Origin: Pelobates cultripes
Lineage: Eukaryota; Chordata; Amphibia; Anura; Pelobatidae
Direction of reading: 5' to 3'
Assembly (NCBI GenBank): GCA_933207985.1
Contig: OW240912.1
Location: 112,605,888-112,669,887, forward strand
Length of the DNA: 64,000 bases
Part shown: positions 1 through 11,268 of the stretch, one piece after another
How positions within the stretch are numbered: the first letter of the stretch is position 1
Layout of the letters: every line of letters starts with the position of its first letter
Program-made: the position numbers and the translations under genes
Notes under the pieces: generated by a model
Database searches by the model: none
The model's input: the letters and a program-made list of their open reading frames with translations, nothing else
Told to the model about the DNA's origin: nothing

Positions 1-1168
1 CTGTCTGTGTCATGGTGTCTGTCTGTCTGTATGGTGTGTGTGTCTGTCTGTCTGTGTCATGGTGTCTGTATGGCGTGTGTCTGTCTGTCTGTGTCATGGT
101 GTCTGTCTGTCTGTATGGTGTGTGTGTCTGTCTGTCTGTGTCATGGTGTCTGTCTGTATGGTGTGTGTGTCTGTCTGTGTCATGGTGTCTGTCTGAATGG
201 TGTGTGTCTGTCTGTCTGTGTTATGGTGTCGTTATGGTGTGTGTCTGTCTGTATGGTGTGTGTGTGTGTCTGTGTCATGGTGTCTGTCTGTATGGTGTGT
301 GTGTGTCTATGTCATGGTGTCTGTCTGTATGGTGTGTGTCTATGTCATGGTGTCTGTCTGTCTGTCTGTATGTGTGTGTGTGTCTGTCTGTGTGTCATGG
401 TGTCTGTCTGTATGGTGTGTGTGTGTCTGTCTGTGTCATAGTGTCTGTCTGTATGGTGTGTGTGTGTCTGTCTGTCTCTGTGTCATAGTGTCTGTCTGTC
501 TGTATGGGTGTGTGTGTGTCTGTCTGTCTGTGTCATAGTGTCTGTATAAGTGTGTCTGTCTGTCTGTCATCTGTCTGTCTGTATAGTGTGTGTGTCTGTC
601 TGTCATAGTGTCTGTCTGTATAGTGTGTGTGTGTCTGTCTGTGTCATAGTGTCTGTCTGTATAGTGTGTGTGTGTGTCTGTCTGTCCGTCATGGGGTGTG
701 TGTCTGTCTGTCCGTCATGGGGTGTGTGTGTGTCTATCTGTCCGTCATGGGGTGTGTCTGTCTGTCATGGGGTGTGTGTGTGTGTGTCTGTCCGTCATGG
801 GGTGTGTGTGTCTGTCTGTCCTGTGTGTCTGTCTGTCCGTCATTGTGTGTGTGTCTGTCCGTCATGGGGTGTGTTTGTGTGTCTGTCTGTCCGTCATGGG
901 GTGTGTGTGTGTCTGTCTGTCATTCATGGGGTGTGTGTGTCTGTCTGTCATGGGGTGTGTGTGTATGTCTGTCTGTCCGTCATGGGGTGTGTGTGTGTCT
1001 GTCTGTCATGGTGTGTGTGTGTCTATCTGTCCATCATGGTGTGTGTGTGTCTGTCTGTGTCATGGTGTGTGTCTGTCTGTGTCATGGTCTGTCATGGTGT
1101 GTGTGTGTGTCTGTCATGGGGTGTGTATCTGTCATGGTATATGTGTGTTTCTGTGTCTGTCATGGTGT
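1..1168. repeat. GT/CTGT compound microsatellite array
   Basis: The whole stretch is built from TGTC and TG steps broken by ATGG, ATAG or ATGGGG spacers. The spacer type changes along the array: mostly ATGG to about 530, ATAG from about 535 to 665, and CCGTCATGGGG from about 685 to 990. The unit contains no stop in several frames, so it yields long cysteine, valine and serine-rich open frames on the plus strand. These are artefacts of the repeat, not genes. Confidence 0.97.
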
Positions 1169-1189
1169 AAATGTTTGTTTAAAAATAGT

Positions 1190-1575
1190 GTTTTTGCTCA
1201 CCTTTTTTTTTCCCAACGCAGCGTGCTGGTCTCCCTCGTCTGGCCCTGCCTCTATAGCTGAGATCATCAAGCTTGATGATCTCAGCCAATCCAATGCTTT
1301 GCCATAGGATTGGCTGCAAAACGCCACTCCAATTAGCATCTCCTCATAGAGATGCATTGAATCAATGTATCTCTATGGGGAACGTTCAGCACCTACAGAG
1401 TGTGGAGGCCATGAATGTAGGTGCACTAACACAGGAAGCACCTCTAGTGACCGTCTGAGTGACTGTCACTAGCAGTGTCACTTTGAAGCAATGTAAACAC
1501 TGCCTTTTGTCTGAAAAGTCAGTGTTTACGTTGAAAAGCCTGTAGGGACATGCTAGACACCAGTACCACCACATT
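1190..1575. mobile_element. T2-like MITE fragment with central palindrome
   Basis: The sequence shares blocks with the complete elements at 2722-3292 and 17272-17737: an ACxCAG-like acceptor block, the CATAGAGATGCATTGAATCA block, and a 3' block ending in a CACATTAAGCTG motif. Neither terminal AAAGG repeat is present, so both ends are truncated, the left one against the microsatellite. A perfect 30-bp palindrome lies at 1257-1286. Non-coding. Confidence 0.65.
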
Positions 1576-1826
1576 AAGCTGTGTGTGTGCGTCTGCTAGT
1601 GAGTGAGCTTGCTTGCATGCTTGTGCCTGCTAGTGAGTGAGCTTGTGTTTTTATGTCAATGAGCTGTTGTATATCAGTAAGATTGTTTGTCTACGAGGCT
1701 GTGTATCAATGAGCTTGTGTGTGTCACTGAAATGTCAGTGAAATTGCCTGTGTCTGCATGTGAGTATGCTTACTGTATAATTAAACGTTTTACCCTGAAA
1801 GGACCAATATTTTACATTAGAAAAAG

Positions 1827-1864
<38 letters not shown>

Positions 1865-2721
1865 TACTCAATCATCTGTCCTGGCAAGACATAGCCTTAC
1901 ATATTACACGCGACAATATAGGGCGCAGTGACTTATGGGGCTGGCACAATTTTTTTTTCCAGGGCTGCTTTGTATCCCCAGTCCGGCCCTGGAAGTCACT
2001 GCATATTAAGAACCACTCTATTGTGTAAGAACAGTCTGATATTGCCAGCCAACTATCCATCTATATTGAGGCGTAAACCTACGAAGTACTGTGAAACAGG
2101 GCCCAATGGTCATAACATGGTATGCAGCTATAGTGTGTTTTAAAGCTACACAGTACTGTGAAAAGGGGATTTAAAGGTCCTGTCATAGTAGTTTATCTGT
2201 GATCAACATTTGGCCCTCTTAGGGCTATCAATATAAGATTCCTGTATTTTTGACATTGTAATTGTTTTGTAATGCTAAATCGAAATGTACAAATCACTCT
2301 TTATATTGTGTGTCCTGTTAGAAGTGATATTTATTTATTTATGTAAAAGTTCTTATATAACGCTCTTATCCAGAGCACTTCACAATTTATGAAAACAGAT
2401 CATTATACAGAATATAGACAGACTATATACACAAGGTGATACAAAAGGAACAGATGACCGTGGTCATGAGATAACAATCTAGCAATTACATACAGTATAA
2501 TTATATGCCCTAGGTATATGGTCAGAGACTACTCTCAGTTTCCTACATGTATTTCATAAGAGTGCCATGCCTAGACCTTTACCCATAATGTTCTTTCCTG
2601 CCTTTTGCATGATGAGATTCTCCGATTGCTGTTCAAATGGTTGCAGATAGAACAAATTATTTAATTGGACCTGAATAAGGTCCTAGATTCAGCATTACAT
2701 AGTAAGTCCTACATATAGAGC
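1576..2721. other. Non-coding stretch with a (TA)n run
   Basis: GT-rich low-complexity DNA occupies 1576-1780 and a TA microsatellite occupies about 1829-1861. Around 2330-2480 a TTATTTATTT stretch is followed by a block reading roughly CTTATCCAGAGCACTTCAC, which resembles the 3' tail of a LINE or SINE but is not classified. I see no gene. Confidence 0.5.
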
Positions 2722-3292
2722 TTAAAGGAACACTATAGGCTCAGGAACACAAAGTGTATTCATGACCCTATAGTGTTAATTTTACTATTTAGGTGGCTGC
2801 CTCCCACTTATTACCCTTAAAAAACGTATTTTACTTAACTTTATTCCAGCGCAGGTCTGCCGACGCTGGCCCTGCCCTTGATCCGCCTCCTTGGCTGACA
2901 TCACAATAGGAAAACCTTGGATTGGCAGATTGTCAGTTCTGATGATCTTTGCGAAGGAGGCGTGCTGGGGGTGTGGCCAGCTCCACCCTGGTCAATCAGC
3001 ATCTTCTCATAGAGATGCATTGAATCAGTGCATCTCTATGGGGAAAGTCAGCGTCTCCATGAAGAGCGTGGAGACGGCAGCAGATGGGTGCCCTCAGATG
3101 GCAACACTGATTCAGGAAGCATCTCTTGTGGCCGTCTGAGGAGTGTCCCTGGTGTCCCTAGGGAGCAATGTAACCACTGCTTTTTCTCTGAAAGGGTAGT
3201 GTTTACCTTAAAAGGCTTGCAGAGACTGACTATACTGACCAGAACAACTACATTAAGCTGTAGTTGTTCTGGTGACTATAGTGTCCCTTTAA
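2722..3292. mobile_element. T2/Kolobok-like MITE, complete
   Basis: The element is flanked by TTAA on both sides (2722-2725 and 3289-3292) and has inverted termini AAAGGAACACTATAG and CTATAGTGTCCCTTT. TTAA targets with these termini are characteristic of T2-family MITEs in Xenopus; a piggyBac relative is the alternative. There is no transposase frame inside, so it would depend on an autonomous partner. Confidence 0.85.
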
Positions 3293-3638
3293 CCTATATC
3301 TCAGTTAAATTTTAAGCATGGAATTTGGATAGGTTTCCACCCACAAAAAAGCTTCATAACTATAATTATACTGACTCTAGTCAGGGTTATTTAATAAAGT
3401 GAAAATTGTTGGGAATTCAACAAGACTTCAAAGTGATTTTCTAATTTAAAGCCAAAAAAAACTGAACTGGAAACATTCTCCAAGTCAGTTATGCTTTTAA
3501 ATCGACTACTTTGACTTTGAATTTACTTAGATTTTTCACTTATACTGATTGCCATAAAATCTTTTCTTCATACTGTGTTTTACCTGTTTAAATGGTGTTC
3601 TGCCCACTGTCAAAGTTCTGCTATATGTAACTTCAATT

Positions 3639-4130
3639 TTAAAGGGATACTGTAGTGCCAGGAATACAAAGCTGTATTCCTGGCACTATCGCTACCACGG
3701 TAAATAAAGGGTTATTTCCACAGTAAATAAAGGGTTAAAAACCCTTTGTTCACTTACCTTTTCCCAGCGCCGATATCCCTCAGCACTGGATTGACACTCT
3801 GCCCCCTACTCTGTCCCATGACGAGCGGGGACTAATGCACATGCGTGACAAATGCTGCATGCGCATTATACCTCCCCATAGGAAAGCATTAAATCAATGC
3901 TTTCCTATGGGGAAAAAAACCTGACGCTGCATGTTCGTTTCAAACTAGGAATCCCTCTACTGGCTGTCTGGGAGACAGCCACTAGAGGCTGACTTAGAGC
4001 TGCAAAGTAAACTTAGCAGCTTCTCTGGAACTGCAATGTTCAACATTGCAGCAATAAGTGCAAAAGGGACACTGCACACAGACCACTTATATGAACTGGA
4101 GTGGTCTGGGTGCCTACAGTGTCCCTTTAA
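3639..4130. mobile_element. T2-like MITE, complete, second subfamily
   Basis: TTAA lies at 3639-3642 and 4127-4130 with termini AAAGGGATACTGTAG and CTACAGTGTCCCTTT. The interior differs from the 2722 copy and carries a local palindrome around TAGGAAAGCATT/AATGCTTTCCTA (about 3880-3912). The same interior recurs in truncated form at 12640-12911 and 56010-56370. Non-coding. Confidence 0.85.
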
Positions 4131-5060
4131 AGTAGACTAATTACAGTGTATTTCCATTATATCTGTGGATTCTCCTGTTATACCATTACTGCTGACTGTA
4201 AGTGCCGGGCTCATTGTGAATGATCTTTATGTATAAATGTATGCTGAAAGGGTGTGAATAAGACCTATTTTAACATAGGTTTTTCTCATAAATCTATGTA
4301 TTTGCTAGCACAATGTAAAGATGGATTAAAGAGCTCTGTTTTTTGAGCTATAGTACTTAGTACCATGACAGGTATATTATAAGAGATTTTCTTCCAGTAC
4401 AGTGACTTAATAATTGCCATTTCTAGTTTGTCGTATTGAAGTATTGCATTTCTCTAGTCATTGAATTATCTCTCTGAAGAATCTGCTCATTTAAGATAAC
4501 ATGGCATACATATAGTATGTAACGCAAGCTCTGGCCTTTTACCATATCCAAGATATGTTGATATAATGGCAGTATAATATTTAGCAGTAACTAAATCTTA
4601 TTCCTCTGCGATGCATGGAGATGTCACAGCAAATGTCAATCATTATTTAATTTGTCCAAGTATGGAGTCTTGGAGTTATAATCTCGTGTTTGGTAGTTAA
4701 ATACCAATTTGTTTTTTTTTTTTTGTCTATGGGTTTGGTTTGTTGGCACTATTGAGGCTTAATGTTACAAAAACAAGGTACAGACTTATTGGAGGTTTCA
4801 CTTTGACTAGTTCCTGAGATCTAGAAAACCTCTAATCGTTTTGCCCTTGCCTTGAAATTTTGAAGAATGCAAAGGATAATCAAGGCCACTTAGTGAGTCC
4901 CATGGTTGGTTAATTAGAGAGAGTGATTACCTTCTTCCAGGATCTTGATTTTGGATTATACAAGGCATATATTATTAAGACTCTGTTAATAATTTTTAGT
5001 AGTAATTTCTACTAAACACTGTATTGTATGGGTTTTCCAGGATACCCAATGTAATTGAAA
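4131..5060. other. No feature seen
   Basis: AT-rich unique-looking DNA with no sustained open frame, no recognisable repeat ends and no exon-like block with paired splice sites. A T-run lies near 4711. Confidence 0.4.
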
Positions 5061-5061
5061 A

Positions 5062-5520
5062 GTCAGAGGTGTACCTAGGTTTCATGGCACCCAGGGCACA
5101 AATGTATTTTGCACCCCACCCACGAACTGTAAAAAATATATTTTTGGAACTCTGCACCAGCTCAGCCCCCTTTTGCTAGGGAAATTAAATGCACATATTG
5201 ACCTTCACACACACATTCATATACTTAAACATTCATATTCAATGGTACTTAAATGCAGGTACACACATTCATATACACACACAGTGTGCACACATAGACA
5301 CTGACACACACAGTTAACATTCCTCTTCTTAGAATTAGAAGCATTTGGAGGCCATTGTGCATGCGTGGCAAAGCGTCAATCACCATCTCCTAATAGAGGA
5401 TGCCGCCCTGACTAAGGAAGCATCTCCAGTGGCCGTTCAAGTGACTGCCACCAGAGATGTTACTAGGAAGTAATGTAAACACTGCCTTTTCTCTGAACAT
5501 TAAGCTGTAGTTGTTCTGAG
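5062..5520. repeat. Degraded hAT-like end, CA-rich stretch and MITE remnant
   Basis: The start at 5062 reads CAGAGGTGTACCTAGG, close to the CAGGGGCGTACCTAG end of the element at 51798. CA-rich DNA with CACACA runs follows at about 5200-5310. From about 5340 to 5520 there is T2-MITE interior sequence (CATCTCCTAATAGAGGATG, then GTAAACACTGCCTTTTCTCT). No complete element is bounded here. Confidence 0.45.
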
Positions 5521-5613
5521 TCTACCTTTCCAAGCATTCAACCATTCCAAATTTTAACCTTTTATATTTAACAACCTAAAATGGAAAACCATTTAATTTT
5601 AAAAAGGACTTTT

Positions 5614-6113
5614 ATATAAAGGGACATTATAGGCACCTAGACCCCTGCATCTCAATAAAGTGGTCAGGGTGCCATGCTCCTCCAATTTTAATCCTACAAA
5701 TTAAACATTAAGTTTTGCAGAACAGCAATGTTTTCTTTGCAGGATTTAGGAGCCTGTAGTTGCTTTTACTCTGACATCCTCTATAGGTGCTTCAGCCGAA
5801 AATAGTTGATTAAAACTCTACTATTTCTATCAGTTCGTCTCAGAGAGACCATCTCATTGATGCAGCGCATGCACACTAACCTCCTTATGCTTTCCTGTAG
5901 GAAAGCATTGGATTGGCTGAGATCATCGATCTCGATGATCTCAGCCAAGAAAGTGGGATCAGCCACTGGACCGGCACTGCAAAGGAGAAAAGGTAAGTAA
6001 AACTACTTTTTTCCTCGGAGTAAGTGGGGGCTGGTCATCTAAACGGCCACCAATGAACTATTGAGTTAGGAATACACATGTATTGTATTCCTAATGCTAT
6101 AGTGTTCATTAAG
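5614..6113. mobile_element. T2-like MITE, old copy with central palindrome
   Basis: The left terminus AAAGGGACATTATAGG and right terminus CTATAGTGTTCATTAA bracket the element. The left target has decayed from TTAA to ATAA. The centre (5913-5948) is an inverted repeat whose 17-bp arms TTGGCTGAGATCATCGA are separated by two bases. No coding capacity. Confidence 0.75.
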
Positions 6114-6592
6114 CTTTTAATTTTGTGAACCCCCAAACAAATATAAAGAGGACACACAAATCAATGTTTAACAGAAAACTAACAAATGTTTACCATTGAA
6201 ATAAATGGACACAATTATTAGAAAATGATATGATCCTGAATAATAATGTCTTATATTCAATTTCTATATGAACAAATGCATTTATAGTTTTCAAAGTTGC
6301 ATAAAAAGTACAATTGTCTGGAAAGATACTGGTGTAATAAAATTTGTAAATATCCATGTAAGGTCATACACATTTAAACTCTATTTGTTTTACTGAAATC
6401 AACTTAAAAAGAAATTACTACTGAGATTTAAATCTCTCTGCAGAGTTTTAATTAAATGCCATTAGGTATAATTGCAGGAAAACAAATCCACTTGATTTAT
6501 AGGCAAAATAGCATTTATTTTGTGTGTGTAGCTGATTATTATTATTGCAGTTTTATTTTGCTGAACTCTGAATTTGGACTAAAACTAACGAT
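6114..6592. other. No feature seen
   Basis: AT-rich DNA between two MITEs with no open frame of note and no repeat boundary I recognise. Confidence 0.4.
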
Positions 6593-7082
6593 TTAAAGGA
6601 CCACTATAGTGCCAGGAAAACAAACTCGTTTTCCTGGCACTATAGTGCCCTGTGGGTGCCCCCACCCTCAGGGTCCCACTCCCACCGGGCTGAAGTTGGA
6701 GGAAGGGGCTAAACACTTACCTTTCTCCAGCACCGGGCTCCCTCTGCGCTGGGGACTCTCCTCCTCCTTTGGCTGTCATCGGCTGAATGCGCATGCGCGG
6801 CAAGAGAAGCGCGCATTCAGCCAGTCCATAGGAAAGCATTCTCAATGCTTTCCTATGGATGCTGGCGTCTTCGCACTGTGAAAATCACAGTGAGAAGCAT
6901 GGAAACGCCCTATAGCGGCTGCCAGTGAGACAGCCACTAGAGGCTGGATTAACCCATATGTAAACATAGTAGTTTCTCTGAAACTGCTATGTTTACAGCA
7001 GGCAGGGTTAATCCTAGATGGACCTGCACCCAGACCACTTCATTGAGCTGAATTGGTCTGGGTGCCTATAGTGGTCCTTTAA
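6593..7082. mobile_element. T2-like MITE, complete, third subfamily
   Basis: TTAA occurs at 6593-6596 and 7079-7082, with termini AAAGGACCACTATAGTGCC and a matching right end CTATAGTGGTCCTTT. The interior closely matches the element at 49325-49811, and a shared 3' half occurs at 55680-56008. An inner inverted repeat AGGAAAGCATT/AATGCTTTCCT spans about 6831-6855. Non-coding. Confidence 0.87.
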
Positions 7083-7569
7083 ATCGTATAATAGCATGCT
7101 TGGTTAAACTTTATTTCGGCAAGAATGATAGGGCAATGGTCAAGAGTTTATTTAAATGCCAGTTTATCGTGCCTATAACAAATTGTCATGTGCATGTGTA
7201 CTGACCAACTGCCTGCAAAGTAAATTAATTAAAGGAATGATTCTAGCTAGGTCCGGATTTGCCACAAGGCCACCAGGGCCATCGTCTCTGGACAGCAGGC
7301 AGGAGAGGGGTGGCATGGCTGATGGCGAGATCAAACATCTCCATCACCGACCAGCCTCTTTTCCAGTGTGGCTGAGGCTGACAGGGACGCTTTCCACGGG
7401 CTGGTCAATGTAGGGTCGGCACCTGAGTAGTTGGAGACTCTCATGTGTTATTTGCTTACCACGGCAATGTTCTGATCCATTTCCCGGCGCCGTCCAGAAA
7501 GTGTTTTCTGCACCCAGACAAGCTGCATCTCCCACCAGGGAACCAGATTCACCCTCCCTGGACACTCTT

Positions 7570-8040
7570 ATTAAGCCCTTGTCACCCCACCAGACCACAG
7601 CCCCTGTCAGTATCATTGCGGTATAGTCACTGCCAATTCACTACAGCTCCTGTTACACCATCACAGTCCCTGTCATCCTAGTATAATCCTGTCACCACCC
7701 TGCATCCTCTGTCATCCCACCACAACCCCTGTCACCTCACTCCACCTCTTGTCACTCCACTACAGCATTCTGTCACATGACTATACCCACTAGCCACCCC
7801 ACAATAATCCTGATCCTCCCACTACAGGCTCTTTTCACCTACTATAGCCCCTGTCACCCCACAACAGCCCCTGTCAGCCCACTATACTCACTATCAACCC
7901 CACCATAGTACCTATCCTCCTACCCACCTCTATAGGCTCTATCCCTCCAATACAGCCCATATATAACTATACTGCGCACTACTATCCTCACCATTACAGC
8001 CCAAATCGCCTACTCTCCTATCCTCTCTCTACTGTCAGCC
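7570..8040. repeat. Degenerate CCTGTCACCCCAC tandem array
   Basis: Units resembling CCTGTCACCCCACTACAG recur about every 20-25 bases with much variation. The array is pyrimidine and CAC rich, and the open frames within it have no protein-like character. Confidence 0.6.
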
Positions 8041-8044
8041 CTCT

Positions 8045-8525
8045 ATCACTCACCTTGTTGGTCTGCAGACCTGCCGACGATGGGATCGGGCAGACCGCCG
8101 CTCCCACGCTGAATGAGGCTGCACCGCTGCTCTTTTAATGACGCAGCGCACGTGTGCTGGTGTCATGACGTCAGGAGAGCCCCCTCTTGGGGGCATGGCT
8201 ATGATAACCACGCCCCCAACCATATAAAAGCCCTGTCCGCCCAACACACAGTGCCCTGTTGTGGTTCCTAGTGTGCCTTGTGTCACTAGTGTCCCTTTGG
8301 CGCTTTCCTGTGTCCTTCGTGAAAGCTCTTTGGTTTTGATCTGGCTTGCTCTCGACTATTCTGTTTTCTGGCTCCCTTGACTCTGCGGTTATTTTGTATT
8401 TCTGGCGTCCCTTAACCTTGGCTTGTCTTGACATGCCATTTTAAGGACCAGTTTAGGGTCTGTCTGTCTGTCTCTATTTACTTGTGGTGGGTTTACATTC
8501 TGTGTGTTGGGTTGTACGTTACAAC
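8045..8525 (+). mobile_element. Solo-LTR-like unit
   Basis: A TATA box context CATATAAAAGCCC (about 8220) is followed by about 300 bases of C/T-rich text in which TTTTGGCTTGTC-like phrases recur, ending near GTACGTTACA at 8523. This layout (U3 with TATA, then a pyrimidine-rich R-U5, ending in GTTACA) fits an amphibian LTR retroelement. No internal coding region adjoins it, so it would be a solo LTR. The left edge is not defined. Confidence 0.4.
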
Positions 8526-8833
8526 TACAGACCCTATTTCCACACTACATTCCCTATAACCCCACTATAACCACTACCCCCAGTAAAGCCTCTATTCTTC
8601 CTCTACAGTCCCAAATGCAACACAACAAGCAGCCACCCCCAGACATGCAACCCCACAAATAGCATTCCTACAAACATACAACACCTCAAACAGCCTACAC
8701 ACACATACACCCTCTCCCACCAGCTCTACCCCACTTATCATCCAACCGCCAACTTAGTCACATTCACCACATCAATCACACCCAAAACTAGTCTTATAAA
8801 TGTAAACACATTGAGTACTCCAAACCTTGTGTG

Positions 8834-8927
8834 TGTATGTATGTATATATATATATACAGATTTCTGTGGGAAAAGCAAGTCTTATGGCTTAACTGGTGT
8901 GCAGATTTTTGTTTAACATTGTATTAA

Positions 8928-8970
<43 letters not shown>

Positions 8971-8975
8971 CATAC

Positions 8976-9006
<31 letters not shown>
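8834..9006. repeat. TA microsatellite with a fragment of a dispersed repeat
   Basis: TA runs lie at about 8844-8856 and 8935-9006. Between them, 8859-8930 closely matches 49896-49967 (TTTCTGTGGGAAAAG, TCTTATGGCTT, TGTATTAACTA). The Tc1 element begins directly after the second TA run. Confidence 0.75.
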
Positions 9007-10561
9007 CACCCTGGACGAAATTATTATTCAAATTCTATTTAAGTGTCACAAAGATTAAATATTTGGTTTTTCAGTTTAACTCATGGATGGCATTGTGTCT
9101 CAGGGCTCTTTTGATCACTGAAAACAATCTCGGACACCTGTGATAATTAGATTGCCAGGTGAGCCCAATTTAAGGAAAAATGACTAAAAGAGGGTGTTCC
9201 ACATTATTAAGCAGTTTACCATTTTCATGCAATATGGAGAAGAAAAAGGATCTCTCTGTTGCTGAAAATAGTGAAATAGTTCAATGCCTTGGACGAGGTA
9301 TGAAAACTTAAGCGTGATCATCGCACTATTAAGAGATTTGTGGCTGATTCAGAGCACAGATGGGTTCGTGCAGATAAAGGCACATTGAGGAAGATTTCTG
9401 CCAGATCCATGCATTGGATCAAGAGCTGCTAAAATAACATTACATAGCAGCAAACAGATATTTGAAGCTGCTGGTGCCTCTGGAGTACCACGGACATCAA
9501 AGTGTAGAGTCCTCCAGAGTCTTGGAACTGTGCATAATCCTTCTATTTGGCCACCACTAACCAATGCTCACGAGCAGAAACGGCTGCATTGGGCAGAAAA
9601 ATACATGAAGACTAATTTTCAAACAGTCCTGTTCACTGATGAGTGCCGTGCAACCCTGGATGGTCCAGATGGATGGAGTAGTGGATGGTTGTTGGACGGC
9701 CACCCTATTCCAACAAGGCTGCGACATCAGCAAGGCGGTGGTGGAGTCATGTTTTGGGCCAGAATCATGGGAAGAGAGCTGGTCGGCCCCTTTAGGGTCC
9801 CCGAAGGTGTAAAGATGACCTTTGCAAAGTATGTGGAGTTTCTGACTGACCACTTTCTTCCCTGGTACAGAAGGAAGAACTATGCTTTCCGTAATAAAAT
9901 CATCTTCATGCATGACAATGCACCATCTCATGCTGCAAAGAATACCTCTGCATCAATGGCTGCTATGGGGATAAAAGGAGAGAAAGTCATGGTGTGGCCT
10001 CCATCCTCCCCTGACCTCAATCCTATTGAGAACCTTTGGAGCATCCTCAAGCATAAGATCTATGAGGGTGGGAGGCAGTTTACATCCAAACAGCAGCTCT
10101 GGGAGGCTATTCTGACATCTTGCAAATAAATTCAAGCTGAAACAATCCAAAAACTCACAAGTTCAATGGATGCAAGACTTGTGAAGGTGCTATCAAATAA
10201 GGGGTCCTATGTTAAAATGTAACGTGACCTGTTAAAATGTTTAAAAAGTTAAACGTTGTTTAAGTTTGATTGAAATAGCTTTCGATTTCAGTAAATATGC
10301 TGCAAACACAACAAATTACAATTTTCAGTTCTTTACAACCTATAAAGTGTTTTGAAACTTACTGTGCGTAACAATTTGGAAGAGTGCATTGTAAGTTTTT
10401 TATGTTTAAAAAAATGCTGTTATCATTAGGAGGTTTGTTCAATAAAATTTGAATTGTACTCTTAATAGTTGATAACATGAGAATTATGCTGACTGTTATT
10501 TACATCAATTATTTAGGTAAATGAGAAAAATATAATTTGCATAATAATTTGGAACAGGGTG
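9007..10561 (+). mobile_element. Tc1/mariner-family transposon, near full length, inactive
   Basis: A 1555-bp element is bounded by inverted termini: CACCCTGGACGAAATTATTA at the left and, read from the right end inward, CACCCTGTTCCAAATTATTA. TA dinucleotides flank both ends, as expected for Tc1/mariner, and the site is a TA microsatellite. The single transposase reading frame is broken. The length and single-gene layout are typical of the superfamily. Confidence 0.92.
9236..10129 (+). pseudogene. Tc1/mariner transposase pseudogene, DD37E spacing
   Basis: This encoded the DNA-cutting and joining enzyme of the surrounding element. The N-terminal part begins at ATG 9236 (MEKKKDLSV) but meets a stop near 9309. 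Reading continues in another frame (KRDHRTIKRFV) to a stop near 9430, then in the main frame from about 9530 to TAA 10129. The C-terminal part keeps the catalytic block FTDE, the block MHDNAPSH and the block NPIENLW. I count 37 residues between the second aspartate and the glutamate, so the signature is DD37E rather than the common DD34E; a TRT-type lineage is the closest named group I know with that spacing. At least two frame breaks make it inactive. The minus-strand frames over the same interval are shadows. Confidence 0.88.
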
Positions 10562-11268
10562 TATATATATATATCATGGAGTACATTGAGCCTACTGGCC
10601 TTGGGGCAGCAAGGAGGGCAAATCTGGCCCTGATATGATGCTGGGAGTGCCCTTGTGACCACCAAACGTAAGTAGTCAAACTATCTGCTGTCTAAAAATG
10701 TAGCTTGTGTCTGCCGTGTGCCCCTCACTTCCTCTCACTTAGCTCTCTGCATTGAGCTAAGCCTGGCAGTGCCTCATGAGCTGGTCCTGCATTGCATTGT
10801 TTAACGCAGGAAAGCTAATGGAAGCTCCATGCAGCAGCTAGTGCAGTAAAGCAGGTAAGAAATCAAACCTTAAGCAAATGGTTTGACAATTTACACAGAG
10901 CTGGTTATGTTCATTTAAGGACATATGTCAGAACACATGACTACCTAAACCCCAATGATAATATTTTAATCCAGGTCTTTCTGAATAGTACTGACTAAAA
11001 GAGGTTTCCAGCACCACTAATTTCATGATGTTCTCATATTGGAGGAGTTGTTCTACTCTCCATTACCACAATCAGCTCTTATTCTATTCTTGTAGCTAAG
11101 CCAGCGAAGTGTCCAGTTAGAAATGCTTCTCATTTAATCCATGACAATAACCTCAGGATGATATAGAAGACTAATCAATAAATGCTAATCAAACTAGTAA
11201 CCACTAGTTACTAGTAACAAACTCAGGGCTGGTGAAAGTATTTTTGACTACACATGTGAAGATTCATT
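10562..11268. other. Non-coding flank
   Basis: A short TA run follows the Tc1 element, then hAT-like end text to 10632. From there to 11268 I see no gene or bounded repeat. Confidence 0.4.

Larger units (their letters stand above)
7249..10632. mobile_element. Possible composite hAT-like element
   Basis: The left end reads GGTCCGGATTTGCCACAAGG and the right end, read inward on the minus strand, reads CAGGGCCAGATTTGCCC, so the two ends are roughly inverted. Ends of this type, with CAGGG first, are common in vertebrate hAT elements. I could not find a matching 8-bp target duplication, so the pairing of these ends is uncertain. If real, the element carries a tandem array, an LTR-like unit and a nested Tc1 transposon. 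Confidence 0.3.

Noticed and set aside
7..1307. Long plus-strand frames rich in Cys, Val and Ser
   Set aside because: They follow the CTGT/GT repeat, exist in several frames at once and have no domain.
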